64,000 nucleotides of DNA. It comes from Aurantimonas sp965217685. Lineage in GTDB: Bacteria; Pseudomonadota; Alphaproteobacteria; Rhizobiales; Rhizobiaceae. Location of the stretch: contig CBDCIZ010000003.1 in NCBI GenBank assembly GCA_965217685.1, forward strand, positions 3,224,001 to 3,288,000, read 5' to 3'. Below are positions 1 to 10,280 of this stretch, one piece after another; position 1 is the first letter of the stretch; each line of letters starts with the position of its first letter. Under the pieces are notes generated by a model that worked only from the letters and a program-made list of their open reading frames with translations, ran no database searches and was not told the DNA's origin. The translations under genes were made by a program, and so were the position numbers.

Positions 1-158
1 AGCTGGTTGCGGATGGCGGTGCGGATGAGGTCCGTGCGGTTGGCGTAAAAGCCTTCCTGAACGAGAAGGTCGATGTGGCCGAGATCGACATGGCCGAGAT
101 TGATGGTGATCTTCTCGCTCTCGGCGATCCTGGGCCGTAAGTCCTGCACCTTGGCCAT
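1..158 (-). CDS. Ribbon-helix-helix (CopG-type) DNA-binding protein, C-terminus outside window
   Basis: The first 52 codons of a minus-strand gene are visible, beginning MAKVQDLRPRI. The segment NLGHVDLGHIDLLVQEGFYANRTDLIRTAIRNQL-like ending has the beta-strand, helix, helix pattern of CopG/ParD-type ribbon-helix-helix proteins, with the typical NRTDLIRTAI second helix. A clean AAGGAGA ribosome site lies 6 bases before the ATG, which fixes the start. Just upstream is a perfect 16-bp palindrome that could be an autoregulatory operator. The gene runs off the left edge, so any toxin partner or C-terminal domain cannot be seen. Family assignment is by pattern, and the regulated target is unknown. 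Confidence 0.65.
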   Translation of the reverse strand, partial: MAKVQDLRPRIAESEKITINLGHVDLGHIDLLVQEGFYANRTDLIRTAIRNQ

Positions 159-171
159 GATCATCTCCTTG

Positions 172-187
172 CCATCCATATGGATGG
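172..187. promoter_or_regulatory. Perfect 16-bp palindrome upstream of the RHH gene
   Basis: CCATCCATATGGATGG reads identically on both strands and lies 13 bases upstream of the RHH gene start. Ribbon-helix-helix proteins commonly bind short palindromes in their own promoters, so an autorepression operator is a reasonable inference. It is not proven. Confidence 0.45.
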
Positions 188-535
188 TATTTGGAGGGTA
201 GATGGACAGTGCGCAAGGGGCGTTCCTACCGGTCGGGCTATTTCCTTGCGGCGCGCAGGGGCAACGCCGGGACTGCATGGCGCGACGGGCCGGGCGAATT
301 CGGCAAGACAGTCGACCTTCGAACGGCCGGAAAAACCGCTGCGCCACGCCGGCGGACCAATTCTGCCCGCGCTCCGCGAACGGGCAAGCTACACTCTCGC
401 CTCGGACCGTCGATTATCCGGCTATCGAATTTTACCCTGCGGCATAGCGGCGGATGGTGCGAAAACATGTATCGGCGACCCACTTGCCGCTAGGCTGACC
501 GGCGGCCATCCGGTCAACCGTCCCCTGGAGTGTCG
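188..535. other. Gap of about 350 bases without a convincing gene
   Basis: This is the divergent upstream region between the minus-strand RHH gene and the plus-strand reductase operon. Several short overlapping open frames cross it, but none has a ribosome site or a recognisable motif. It presumably holds the promoter of the 0.5-4.6 kb operon. I see no FMN riboswitch or other structured leader, although the downstream genes resemble riboflavin enzymes. Confidence 0.5.
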
Positions 536-1231
536 ATGTCGCCATCCCCCGTCTTCGTGACGACCCTTTCTGAGTTGACCATCGACGGGAAACTGTCGCT
601 CGGACATGGCGTGTCCTCGAAGGTGCTGTTCGACTTCTATGGTGACGAGCTGAAAGCCTGGTTCCACGGGCAACGCGCCGAGAACGACGCAATCATGGTC
701 GGGGCGGGAACGGTGCGCGCCGATGATCCCGAACTCACCGTGCGTCACGCTATTGGGCGTCATGCCACCGGGCGCAATCCGCTGCGCGTCGTGCCGGCGT
801 CGCTCGGCCGCCTGCCGCTGGAATCACGGCTCTTCAACGACGGCATGCCGACGCTGGTGGCGGTGTCTCAGGCCGCAACCGCGGAGGATATGGCGGCGCT
901 GGCCGCAAAACCGGCGGTCGAGGTCGTCCGCTGCGGTGACAAACGCGTCGATCTCGTTGAACTCATGAACGTTTTGGCCGCTCGCGGCGTTAAGACCCTG
1001 ATCGTCGAGGGGGGAAGCGGCTTGCTCCATAGTGTCCACGAATCCGGCCTCGTCGGCCGTATCGTCATCAAGCATATCCCGGCCATTGCGGGCGACGCCG
1101 ATGCGCCGAGCTATCTGCGCCAGACCATCGGCAGCGGACCGCTGTTTCTGTCGCGCTGGCGGCTCACCGACTGCTTCGTGAAAAGCGGCGTCGCCGTGAC
1201 GGTCTACGAGCCGGGCGAGGCCACCCGATGA
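536..1231 (+). CDS. RibD C-terminal/dihydrofolate reductase-like pyrimidine reductase
   Basis: This 231-residue protein is a stand-alone RibD_C (DHFR-fold) reductase. It has TIDGKLSL near residues 15-22, the NADPH-site segment GAGTVRADDPELTVR at 56-70 and the VEGGSGLL motif at 157-164. It lacks the RibD deaminase domain, as do the archaeal and fungal reductases that reduce the ribosylamino-pyrimidine phosphate formed from GTP by cyclohydrolase II. ATG 536 was preferred to GTG 530 because GGAG ends 5 bases before it. The stop overlaps the next start (ATGA). The GTP cyclohydrolase II-like gene at the end of the same operon suggests the two act in series, but not in ordinary riboflavin synthesis. 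Substrate is inferred. Confidence 0.75.
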   Translation: MSPSPVFVTTLSELTIDGKLSLGHGVSSKVLFDFYGDELKAWFHGQRAENDAIMVGAGTVRADDPELTVRHAIGRHATGRNPLRVVPASLGRLPLESRLFNDGMPTLVAVSQAATAEDMAALAAKPAVEVVRCGDKRVDLVELMNVLAARGVKTLIVEGGSGLLHSVHESGLVGRIVIKHIPAIAGDADAPSYLRQTIGSGPLFLSRWRLTDCFVKSGVAVTVYEPGEATR

Positions 1232-2433
1232 TCGATGCACAAAGCCTGATCGCGATCGGCGGAGAACTCGACCGCCGTGCCGGCGAAGCGCCGCCCGCCG
1301 TCTACGACATCCGCACCGATGGTGGTTCGCTGGAAACGAGCGACGAGCCGGACCGCCTGCGCTTCGTGCGGCATCAGACCTTGTTCCGCAGCTATCAGGG
1401 CCGCTACGTCCTGTTGCCGAGCGCCGCGCCCGGCGGTTCGATCCTCGACAGGCTTCACGCCCACTACGATCCCCGCGCCATGCTGCGGCTCGATGCGTTG
1501 CGCGCCGATCTGGAGGACGAAGTCATCGCACCGCTGGTCGAGGACGCGCGCCGGATCGCGCTGGGGCAAAGCGCGGCCGACTATATCGCCGACCTCGTGC
1601 CGGGGCTCGCCCGTGCCGCGCCGAACGGTTTTATCGCGCATCTGGAGGATTGCTCCGCGCGCGAGCACCATTACCGCAACTTCCTGATCCAGTCCTCGGT
1701 CGATCTCCTGGCCGAAGCCTCGGCCTCGGCGCTGGGCGTCGTCGGTGAATATGGCGAGCCGCAATCGGCATTGTTCCGCATCCTCATCGACGAGTTCGGC
1801 TACGGCACCCACGACAGGAAGCACAGCGTCCTCTACCGCTCGACCCTGTCCGGCTTCGGCCTCGATCAGGAGTACAACGCCTATTGGCCGCTCTTCGATA
1901 CGCCGACGCTGGAGCTGCACAACGTCATCCATTTCATGTTCCAGAGCCCGCGCAATCTCTTCCTGCAGATCGGCTTCCTGCTCTACGCAGAGGCGAGCTA
2001 CCAGCGCTCGACGGGCGAGCACTTCCGCTATCTCAAGCGCTTTCATCCCGGCGTCGACGGCCATTATTTCGGCGAGCACGCCCATATCGACATCCACCAT
2101 GCGGCGATGGTGGCGGAGGAGGTTGTGGCACCGTTGGTGTCGAAATTCGGCCCCGAGGTCGGTGCGGAGATCATCGCCGGCGCCGAGCTGACGCGGCTCG
2201 CCTTCGAGCGGGCGGGCGATCACATGCTGGCGGTCACCCGGGCCTTCGATGCCGCGGCCCAGGCGGGCGCCGCGCGTTACGGCATGGCGAAGATGAACGG
2301 CGCACCGGGGGATTGCATGATCCCGGCGGAGGCCGCGGCGGCGTCGGGCTCGATCCAGGTCGGCGGCATCGGCACGGTCGAACCGGCGAAGTTCGCGGCG
2401 TTTCCGGCGGCCACTATCGGGCGGGTGGCCTGA
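1228..2433 (+). CDS. Haem-oxygenase-like diiron (HDO) family redox enzyme
   Basis: The 401-residue protein resembles the iron-containing redox enzyme family (haem-oxygenase-like fold, PF14518 type). Candidate metal-ligand clusters are visible: EDCSAREHHYRNF near residue 142, EFGYGTHDRKH near 189, and the E/H/D/H-rich helix GEHAHIDIHHAAM near 280. Members of this superfamily use two irons and O2 for oxidative cleavage, N-oxygenation or desaturation. The ATGA overlap with the reductase and the 1-base overlap with the Rieske gene indicate co-translation. A Rieske protein directly downstream is a plausible electron donor for O2 activation. Substrate unknown; it may act on a pyrimidine made by the flanking GTP cyclohydrolase/RibD-like pair. 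Confidence 0.65.
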   Translation: MIDAQSLIAIGGELDRRAGEAPPAVYDIRTDGGSLETSDEPDRLRFVRHQTLFRSYQGRYVLLPSAAPGGSILDRLHAHYDPRAMLRLDALRADLEDEVIAPLVEDARRIALGQSAADYIADLVPGLARAAPNGFIAHLEDCSAREHHYRNFLIQSSVDLLAEASASALGVVGEYGEPQSALFRILIDEFGYGTHDRKHSVLYRSTLSGFGLDQEYNAYWPLFDTPTLELHNVIHFMFQSPRNLFLQIGFLLYAEASYQRSTGEHFRYLKRFHPGVDGHYFGEHAHIDIHHAAMVAEEVVAPLVSKFGPEVGAEIIAGAELTRLAFERAGDHMLAVTRAFDAAAQAGAARYGMAKMNGAPGDCMIPAEAAAASGSIQVGGIGTVEPAKFAAFPAATIGRVA

Positions 2434-2774
2434 TGGACAGGCCGGCGGACGAGCAACGGCGGGACAGGCTGCATCGGGACATATTGCATCGGGACGAGCG
2501 GCGACCTCGGGAGGCGTCGGCGACACAGTCGCTCAGTTGGATCGGCTCCGACCTGCCGCCCATCGTCCGCGACGGGACGGATTATTTTCTCCTGTCGCAC
2601 CGGGGCGAATTGTACCTCGTGCCCAACGTCTGTCCGCATCGCGGCGGGTCGCTCAAGTTCGGCTATGTCGACGGCGAGGACCGTATCGTCTGCCCCATGC
2701 ACCACAACGCCTTTTCCTGCGCGGCGTTCGCGGCGGCCAAGACGACGCTGAAGCTGTCGGCGGTGACGCCATGA
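2433..2774 (+). CDS. Small Rieske [2Fe-2S] protein
   Basis: A 113-residue protein with one Rieske cluster site: CPHRGG near residues 67-72 and CPMHH near 86-90 supply the two Cys and two His ligands. The N-terminal 30 residues are Arg/Asp-rich and not part of the domain. It is the size of stand-alone Rieske ferredoxins that feed electrons to oxygenases, and it directly follows a diiron-type oxygenase gene. The C-terminus after CPMHHNAFSC is short and Ala-rich (AAFAAAKTTLKLSAVTP) where Rieske domains normally continue with a Gly/Pro-rich strand, so the 3' end may have been altered by a frameshift or may be divergent. Role as a dedicated electron carrier is inferred. Confidence 0.7.
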   Translation: MDRPADEQRRDRLHRDILHRDERRPREASATQSLSWIGSDLPPIVRDGTDYFLLSHRGELYLVPNVCPHRGGSLKFGYVDGEDRIVCPMHHNAFSCAAFAAAKTTLKLSAVTP

Positions 2775-2823
2775 GGTGGGTCATGCCGGCCGTTTCGTTG
2801 GCGCCGTCAGGACGGGCGCGGCG

Positions 2824-3405
2824 ATGAGTTTTGCCCCGATCGTGTCGGAAAACGGCAGCTTCAAGCTCGCCAATGTCGTCACCCTGTCGCGCGGCGTGCT
2901 GATCGCGCCGATCGTCCTGCTGCTGGGCGCCGGCCATGATCTCTTGGCCCTCATCGTCTATGGCTGCGCGGCGGCGACCGACGTCGCCGACGGTTGGATC
3001 GCCCGGTCGGAGGGCTCGGCCTCCGAGTTCGGGGCGCAGCTCGACGCGATCGTCGACAATCTCTTTTCGCTGGCGATCCTGTGGTTCCTGCTCCTGGCCT
3101 TTCCGCGCATCGCCGCCGATCATCGCCTGGCGCTTGCCCTGCTGTTCGGGGCGCCGGTCCTTTATCTGGGCGTCTCGTATCTGATGACGCGGCGGCTTTT
3201 GATGTTCCATTTCCTGTCGGCCAAGCTCGGCGCGCTTCTGCTCTTCGCGCTCTGGCCGCTGCTTTACCTCACCGGCTGGGGCGGCTTGGTGCCGCTGGCC
3301 GCCACGGTGGTGACGATCAGCCGGCTGGAACAGGTGGCGTTTATTCTCAGGGGCGGCCGTGACCAGGACGCGCCGCATCTGTTTGCCGAGGTGCCGGAGC
3401 GATGA
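2824..3405 (+). CDS. CDP-alcohol phosphatidyltransferase family membrane protein
   Basis: The 193-residue product is hydrophobic with about six membrane segments. It carries the complete CDP-alcohol phosphotransferase signature D-x2-DG-x2-AR-x8-G-x3-D-x3-D (beginning DVADGWIAR near residue 52). Such enzymes transfer a phosphoryl or phosphatidyl group from a CDP-linked donor to an alcohol. A GTG start at 2776 is also open, but ATG 2824 begins a typical N-terminus and is preferred; neither has a strong ribosome site. The stop overlaps the next start (ATGA). Its presence between a Rieske protein and a GTP cyclohydrolase is unusual and suggests the pathway product is an alcohol attached to a lipid or CDP carrier. 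That is inference. Confidence 0.72.
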   Translation: MSFAPIVSENGSFKLANVVTLSRGVLIAPIVLLLGAGHDLLALIVYGCAAATDVADGWIARSEGSASEFGAQLDAIVDNLFSLAILWFLLLAFPRIAADHRLALALLFGAPVLYLGVSYLMTRRLLMFHFLSAKLGALLLFALWPLLYLTGWGGLVPLAATVVTISRLEQVAFILRGGRDQDAPHLFAEVPER

Positions 3406-4637
3406 AGCACGAGTTCGCGCTGGCCCCGGCTGGTCTCGCACCGCCCATGCAGCCCGGCGACGCCCCGGCGGACTTGGGCGCGCCGATCCCGCTGGCCTGG
3501 AGCGCGGCGACGCCGAAGGCTCGCGGTCCGGTCGTCGCCGGTGCCGATCCGCGCCGCAATGCGCTCGGCGTCCATGCCGGCGCCTTCGCGCCCTACCGCG
3601 CCATCGCGGTTGCAACGGGTCGCCTCGATCCCCGGCATCGTCCCGATCTCGCCGACACCCGTCCGGCCGTCCCGATCGGGCCGTTTGCGCAATGGTCGCA
3701 GCCGCACCGGATCGTCACGCTCGATCCCTGGGGCCATCGTGTCGCGTCCGATTTTGCCGGCGAGATCGCGGCCGGCCTCGACATCCGCCCGACCATCGCG
3801 GTCGCGGCGGGCGAGTTGCACATGCCGGAAATCCGCCAGGCGATGGCCGAAGGGCGGCTCGTGGCCGACTCCGATGTGCTGCTGCCGGATGGCGGCATCG
3901 CCGTCACCAAGATCGCCATCGAGCCGGTCTGGTGGCTGCCTGGCCTTGCCGCCCGGCTCGGCCTCGACGAGATGGCGCTGCGCAAGGCCCTGGTGCGGGA
4001 GAGCGGCGGCCAGTTTCCCGATCTCGTGGCAATGCCGGATCTGCCCGTCTTTCTGCCGCCCATCGGCGGCACCAGTGTCTATCTGTTCGGCGATCCGGCC
4101 CGTCTGAATCGCTGTGTGCCAGTCACCTGCCGTATCCATGACGAGTGCAACGGGTCGGACGTCTTCGGCTCGAATTTGTGCACCTGCCGGCCCTATCTCG
4201 CCTTCGGGGTCGAAGAATGCGTGCGCGATGCGCAGGCGGGCGGGCTCGGCGTCGTCGTCTACAATCGCAAGGAAGGGCGTGCGCTCGGCGAGGTGGTCAA
4301 ATATCTCGTCTACAACGCCCGCCGCCAGTCACTCACCGGCGACCGTCCGGACCGCTATTTCGACCGCACCCGCGCAGTCGCAGGCACCGAAGATGTACGT
4401 GAGCAACGGCTGATGCCGGACGTTCTGCACTGGCTCGGGATATCGCGTATCGACCGCTGGCTCTCGATGAGTCATCTCAAGCGACGGGCGCTGGAGGAGG
4501 CGGGCATCGCCATCGCTGAGCAGGTGGCAATTCCGCCGCGGCTTGTCAGCCTCGGCGCGACCGTCGAGATCGCGGCGAAGACGGCGGCGGGCTATTTCGG
4601 CGGCGAGGAGGCCGACAGGGGAAGTTCCAGCAACTAG
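3402..4637 (+). CDS. URC1-like long GTP cyclohydrolase II
   Basis: 411 residues, about twice the length of riboflavin-pathway RibA. The C-terminal half is GTP cyclohydrolase II-like: zinc cysteines C249, C260 and C262 lie in HDECNGSDVFGSNLCTC, followed by YNRKEGRALGEVVKYLVYNAR for the nucleotide and catalytic region. The extra N-terminal domain and the later LMPDVLHWLGI and SMSHLKRRALEEAGI segments are characteristic of the Urc1-type subfamily first linked to fungal and bacterial uracil catabolism, rather than of RibA. No DUF1688 (URC4) or uracil phosphoribosyltransferase gene is adjacent, and a RibD-like reductase is, so a different pyrimidine pathway is likely. Last gene of a five-gene overlapping operon. 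Confidence 0.75.
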   Translation: MKHEFALAPAGLAPPMQPGDAPADLGAPIPLAWSAATPKARGPVVAGADPRRNALGVHAGAFAPYRAIAVATGRLDPRHRPDLADTRPAVPIGPFAQWSQPHRIVTLDPWGHRVASDFAGEIAAGLDIRPTIAVAAGELHMPEIRQAMAEGRLVADSDVLLPDGGIAVTKIAIEPVWWLPGLAARLGLDEMALRKALVRESGGQFPDLVAMPDLPVFLPPIGGTSVYLFGDPARLNRCVPVTCRIHDECNGSDVFGSNLCTCRPYLAFGVEECVRDAQAGGLGVVVYNRKEGRALGEVVKYLVYNARRQSLTGDRPDRYFDRTRAVAGTEDVREQRLMPDVLHWLGISRIDRWLSMSHLKRRALEEAGIAIAEQVAIPPRLVSLGATVEIAAKTAAGYFGGEEADRGSSSN

Positions 4638-4840
4638 GAATTCGGTCCGCGGACTTTCTTCCGCGCGCAGAACCGGCGAAACGCATCGGCCGTTGCAACC
4701 GCCTCGGGGCCTGGGACCGGGGCGCGGTTCGCCCGGTGTCTTGTGCGAAAGGCGCCGATCACACGCAAGGCGGCCTTGCCTCCTGGCCGACACGCGAGTT
4801 TCCTGACGCTCCCCAAGTCGTGACCGAAAGACCAAAACCC

Positions 4841-6004
4841 ATGCGCATCGTGGACATCGTCGAAGTCACCAAGCCGATCGCCTCGCCGATCCGCAACGCC
4901 TATATCGATTTTTCCAGGATGACCGCGAGCCTCGTCGCCGTCGTGACCGACGTCGTGCGCGACGGACGGCGGGTCGTCGGCTACGGCTTCAACTCCAATG
5001 GCCGCTACGGGCAGGGTGGCCTGATCCGCGAGCGGTTTCGCGACCGGATCGTCGAAGCCGAACCGCAAAGCCTTCTCGACGACGACGGCACAAATCTCGA
5101 CCCCGAGCGCATCTGGGCGAAGCTGATGTCCAACGAGAAGCCCGGCGGTCACGGCGAACGCTCGGTCGCCGTGGGAACGATCGACATGGCGGTCTGGGAC
5201 GCCACGGCGAAGATCGCCGGCAAGCCGCTGTTCCAGCTGCTCGCCGAAATGAAGGGGCGGGAGCCCGACCGCCGTGTCTTCGTCTACGCCGCCGGTGGCT
5301 ATTATTATCCAGGCAAGGACAATTCGGCGCTGCGCGGCGAAATGCGCAGCTATCTCGACCGCGGCTACAATGTCGTGAAGATGAAGATTGGCGGCGCGTC
5401 GCTCGACGAGGACCGCGGCCGGATCGAGCAGATTCTGGAAGAGATCGGGTCGCAGGCGCGGCTTGCCGTGGACGCCAACGGCCGCTTCGATCTCAAGACC
5501 GCCATCGCCTATGCCGAGATGCTGCGCGAGTACCCGCTGTTCTGGTACGAGGAGGCGGGCGATCCACTCGACTATGCGTTGCAGGCGACGTTGTCGGAGT
5601 TCTATCCGGGTCCGATGGCGACCGGCGAAAACCTGTTCTCGCATCAGGATGCGCGCAATCTTCTGCGCTATGGCGCGATGCGGCCGGACCGGGATTTTCT
5701 GCAGTTCGACTGCGCTCTGTCCTACGGCCTCGTCGAATATCTGCGCACGCTCGACGTGCTGCACCGGTTCGGTTGGTCTGCGTCGCGCTGCATTCCCCAT
5801 GGCGGTCACCAGATGTCGCTCAATATCGCTGCCGGCCTCGGGCTCGGCGGCAATGAGAGCTACCCGGACCTTTTCAAGCCCTATGGCGGCTTTCCCGACG
5901 GGGTTCGGGTGGAGGACGGTCATATCCTTATGCCGGATCTCCCCGGCATCGGCTTCGAGGGCAAGGCCGACCTGATCAAGGTGATGCGCGAACTGGCGGA
6001 GTGA
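4841..6004 (+). CDS. tarD: D(-)-tartrate dehydratase, enolase superfamily
   Basis: 387 residues with the mandelate racemase/muconate lactonizing fold. Visible active-site elements are the KMK pair in VVKMKIGG, AVDANGRFD (metal Asp), WYEEAGDPLD (metal Glu), ATGENLFS, and the catalytic His in CIPHGGHQM. The YAAGGYYYPGKD segment and overall length match D(-)-tartrate dehydratases, which convert D-tartrate to oxaloacetate. The reading frame stays open upstream to 4736, but ATG 4841 starts the conserved MRIVDIVEVTKPI N-terminus. It is separated by about 200 bases from the operon to its left and is probably transcribed on its own. A closely related acid-sugar dehydratase cannot be excluded. Confidence 0.82.
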   Translation: MRIVDIVEVTKPIASPIRNAYIDFSRMTASLVAVVTDVVRDGRRVVGYGFNSNGRYGQGGLIRERFRDRIVEAEPQSLLDDDGTNLDPERIWAKLMSNEKPGGHGERSVAVGTIDMAVWDATAKIAGKPLFQLLAEMKGREPDRRVFVYAAGGYYYPGKDNSALRGEMRSYLDRGYNVVKMKIGGASLDEDRGRIEQILEEIGSQARLAVDANGRFDLKTAIAYAEMLREYPLFWYEEAGDPLDYALQATLSEFYPGPMATGENLFSHQDARNLLRYGAMRPDRDFLQFDCALSYGLVEYLRTLDVLHRFGWSASRCIPHGGHQMSLNIAAGLGLGGNESYPDLFKPYGGFPDGVRVEDGHILMPDLPGIGFEGKADLIKVMRELAE

Positions 6005-6201
6005 TCGGTCCATGAGCGCGACCTGAAACGCGCTGGATCAGGGCCCAGCTTTGGTTGCGCCGATCCGACGAGGCGCCATGGCGATCGAACGACATGCAAC
6101 GAAAATCGGGCCACTTGGGCGGGCCACCGGGGCGGGCCACCGGGGCTTGCCCTGCGATGGCCCGATCAGTGTCTTGAACCGCGAACGCCCGTTCGTTCGG
6201 G

Positions 6202-8485
6202 TCAGCCGTTGGCGGCGCCGATGATGTCGGCGATGCCGATCGGAAAGCGGCGGACACGGATGCCGGTCGCGTGCCACACGGCGTTGGCGATGGCCCCGCC
6301 GGTGCCGGTGATGCCGATCTCGCCGACGCCCTTGATACCGAGGGCGTTGACGTGCGGGTCCTCCTCATGGACGAGGATCGCGTCCATCGGCGGCACGTCC
6401 GCATTGACCGGGATGTGGTAGTCGCCGAGGTCGGCGTTCATGATCCGCCCCGAGCGCTTGTCGGTGATCGCGTGCTCGTGCAGCGCGAAGGACAGGCCCC
6501 AGATCATGCCGCCGTAAAGCTGGCTCTCGACCATGCGCGGGTTGATCACCCGTCCGCAGGCGAAGGCGCCGACGAGGCGGCTGACCCGCATCTGGCCCAG
6601 ATCCGGATCGACCTTTACCTCGGCGAAGACCGCGCCGTGGGCGTGCATGGCATAGGTCGCTTGCGCGGCTTCGTCCATGACGCCCTGGCCGTTCGCCTCG
6701 ATCTCGGCGAGACCGGCCCGGTCGAGGATGTCGCCATAGGCCTCGCCGCGGCTTTCGTCGTCGGCGCGCATCAGACGTCCGTCACGGGCGACGACGCCGA
6801 CATTGCCGGCACCGTAGAGCGGCGAGCGCTCGTCGCCGGTGGCGAGTTCGGCGAGCTTGGCGATGACGGCCTTGCCGGCATTGTGCAGCGCCATGCCGGC
6901 CGTCGCCGTATGGGCCGAGCCGCCGGCGATGCCGGCATCGGGCAGGTCGGAGGTGCCCGACTTGAACGCGACCTTGTCGATGTCGAGGCCAAGGCCGTCG
7001 GCGGCGATCTGCGCCAGCGCCGTCCAGGCGCCCTGGCCCATGTCGTGGGCGCCGGTCTCCATCGTGCCGGAGCCGTCGCTTCGGATCACCGCGCGGGCGT
7101 TCGCCTGGAACATCAGCGCCGGGAAGGTCGCCGTGCCCATGCCCCAGCCGACGAGAAGGCCGTTCTCGTCGCGCGTCATGCGGGGCCGAAGCGGCCGCCC
7201 CGCCCAGCCGAAGCGTTCGGCGCCCTTGTCGTAGCAGGCCTTGAGGCCCTTCGACGAGAAGGGCTTGCCGGAGATCGGCTCGACGTCGGCGTAGTTCTTC
7301 AGGCGGAACACCAGCGGGTCCATGCCGGCGGCTTCCGCCGCTTCGTCGATGGCGCATTCCAGCGCGATCGATCCGCTGGCTTCGCCGGGCGCGCGCATGA
7401 ACAGCGGCGTGCCGGTGTCGATCCGCACGCCCTCGTGGGACGTGCGGATCGCCGGGGCGGCATAGAGCGTGTGGGAGGCGTTCGACGCCGGCTCGAAGAA
7501 GTCGTCGAAGGTGCTCGACGCGGTCCGGGTCGCATGGTCGATCGCGGTCAGCGTGCCGTCGGCGTTCATGCCCATCTTCAGCGTCTGGCGGGTCGGCCCG
7601 CGGTGGCCGACCGGGCCGTACATCTGCTCGCGGCGCAAAACGAGCTTCACCGGCCTGCCGACGAGCTTGGCCGCCATGATGCCGAGCACCTGCGGCCCGG
7701 AAATCATGCCCTTGGAGCCGAAGCCGCCGCCGAGGAACGGGCTGCGGATGTGGATGCCGTCGGGCGCAATGCCGAACAGGCCGGCGATGCGGCCGATGGC
7801 CATCGCCATCGCCTGGCTCGGCGTGTCGATCTGCAGCGTGTCGCCGTCCCAGGCGGCGACGATGGCGTGGGGCTCCATGGCGTTGTGGTACTGCGCCGGG
7901 GTCTCGTAGACCGTCTCGAGCCGTTTTGTGGCATCCGCGAGCCCGGCCTCGACGTCGCCGGCCTGAGCTTCCGCAGGGGCACCCGGTCCGACCACCTCCA
8001 GCCTGGAGCTGTCCGCCCCATCGAGCCCGGTGCGGGCCGGCTCGCTTTCGTAGCTTGGCGAAAGCAGTGCCGCGCCCTCGGTCGCCGCCTCCAGCGTCTC
8101 GGCGATGACGACCGCGATCGGCTGGTTGGCGTATCGCACCTTGTCGTTCTGCAGGAGGTCCATGCGGAACATGAACGGATTGGTCTTCTCGTCCGGGTCC
8201 TGCGCCTGCTTCGGCCGGTTCTGCGGCGTCATCACGTCGACGACGCCCGGATGCGCCCTGGCTGCGGCGATGTCGAGCGACGTCACGGTGCCGCGGGCGA
8301 TGCTCGACACGGCCATGACCGCGTGCAGCATGCCGGCCGGATGGTTGTCGGCCGCATACGTCGCGCCGCCGGTGACCTTCAGGCGGCCCTCGCGGCGGGT
8401 CATCGGCTGGCCGATGTTCGAGCCGTGGCGGGTGTAGGTCGCCGACGGGGTGGGCGACGCGGTCGCCAGGGGGGAGGTCTCGATC

Positions 8486-8493
<8 letters not shown>
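6202..8493 (-). CDS. Aldehyde oxidoreductase/xanthine dehydrogenase family, molybdopterin-binding subunit
   Basis: 763 residues forming the large molybdenum subunit of a xanthine oxidase family enzyme. SPFLGGGFGSKG and MRAPGEASG correspond to the cofactor-binding loops, and the catalytic glutamate lies in KGVGEIGITGTGGAIANAV near the C-terminus, the pattern of PaoC (YagR). It is the third gene of a minus-strand operon and overlaps the FAD subunit gene by 8 bases. With its partners it should oxidise aldehydes or N-heterocycles using water and pass electrons via iron-sulfur centres and FAD. The exact substrate is not shown by the sequence. A large antisense open frame covers it and is not a gene. 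Confidence 0.88.
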
Positions 8494-10050
<1,557 letters not shown>

Positions 10051-10232
10051 GGGTTCACCCGTTCAGTGATATGTCGGATTTCAAGAGAGAACGTCGCGTT
10101 GGATCAGGCTTCCGGCCGGGGCTTTTGCCCGGCGGACGTTCGACCGGGGCCCGTGGGGTTGGCCTCCGGCAGACTCGGCATCGACGGACGCCGTTTTGAG
10201 ATCTGTACGCGAAACGTCTCGAACGCTATTAT

Positions 10233-10249
10233 ACGGAGGCCCCCTCCGT
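10233..10249. promoter_or_regulatory. TetR-type operator palindrome between the oxidoreductase operon and its regulator
   Basis: ACGGAGG-CCC-CCTCCGT is a perfect inverted repeat with 7-base arms, 31 bases before the TetR start codon and overlapping a TATTAT -10-like sequence (10226-10231). The position fits autorepression and possibly control of the divergent operon, whose start is about 180 bases away. Binding is inferred. Confidence 0.55.
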
Positions 10250-10280
10250 TTTCAAGACCCAGGGAGCGGCACGAACGAAA

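Noticed and set aside
188..535. Possible FMN riboswitch before the RibD/GTP cyclohydrolase-like operon
   Set aside because: None of the conserved RFN elements could be found in the leader.
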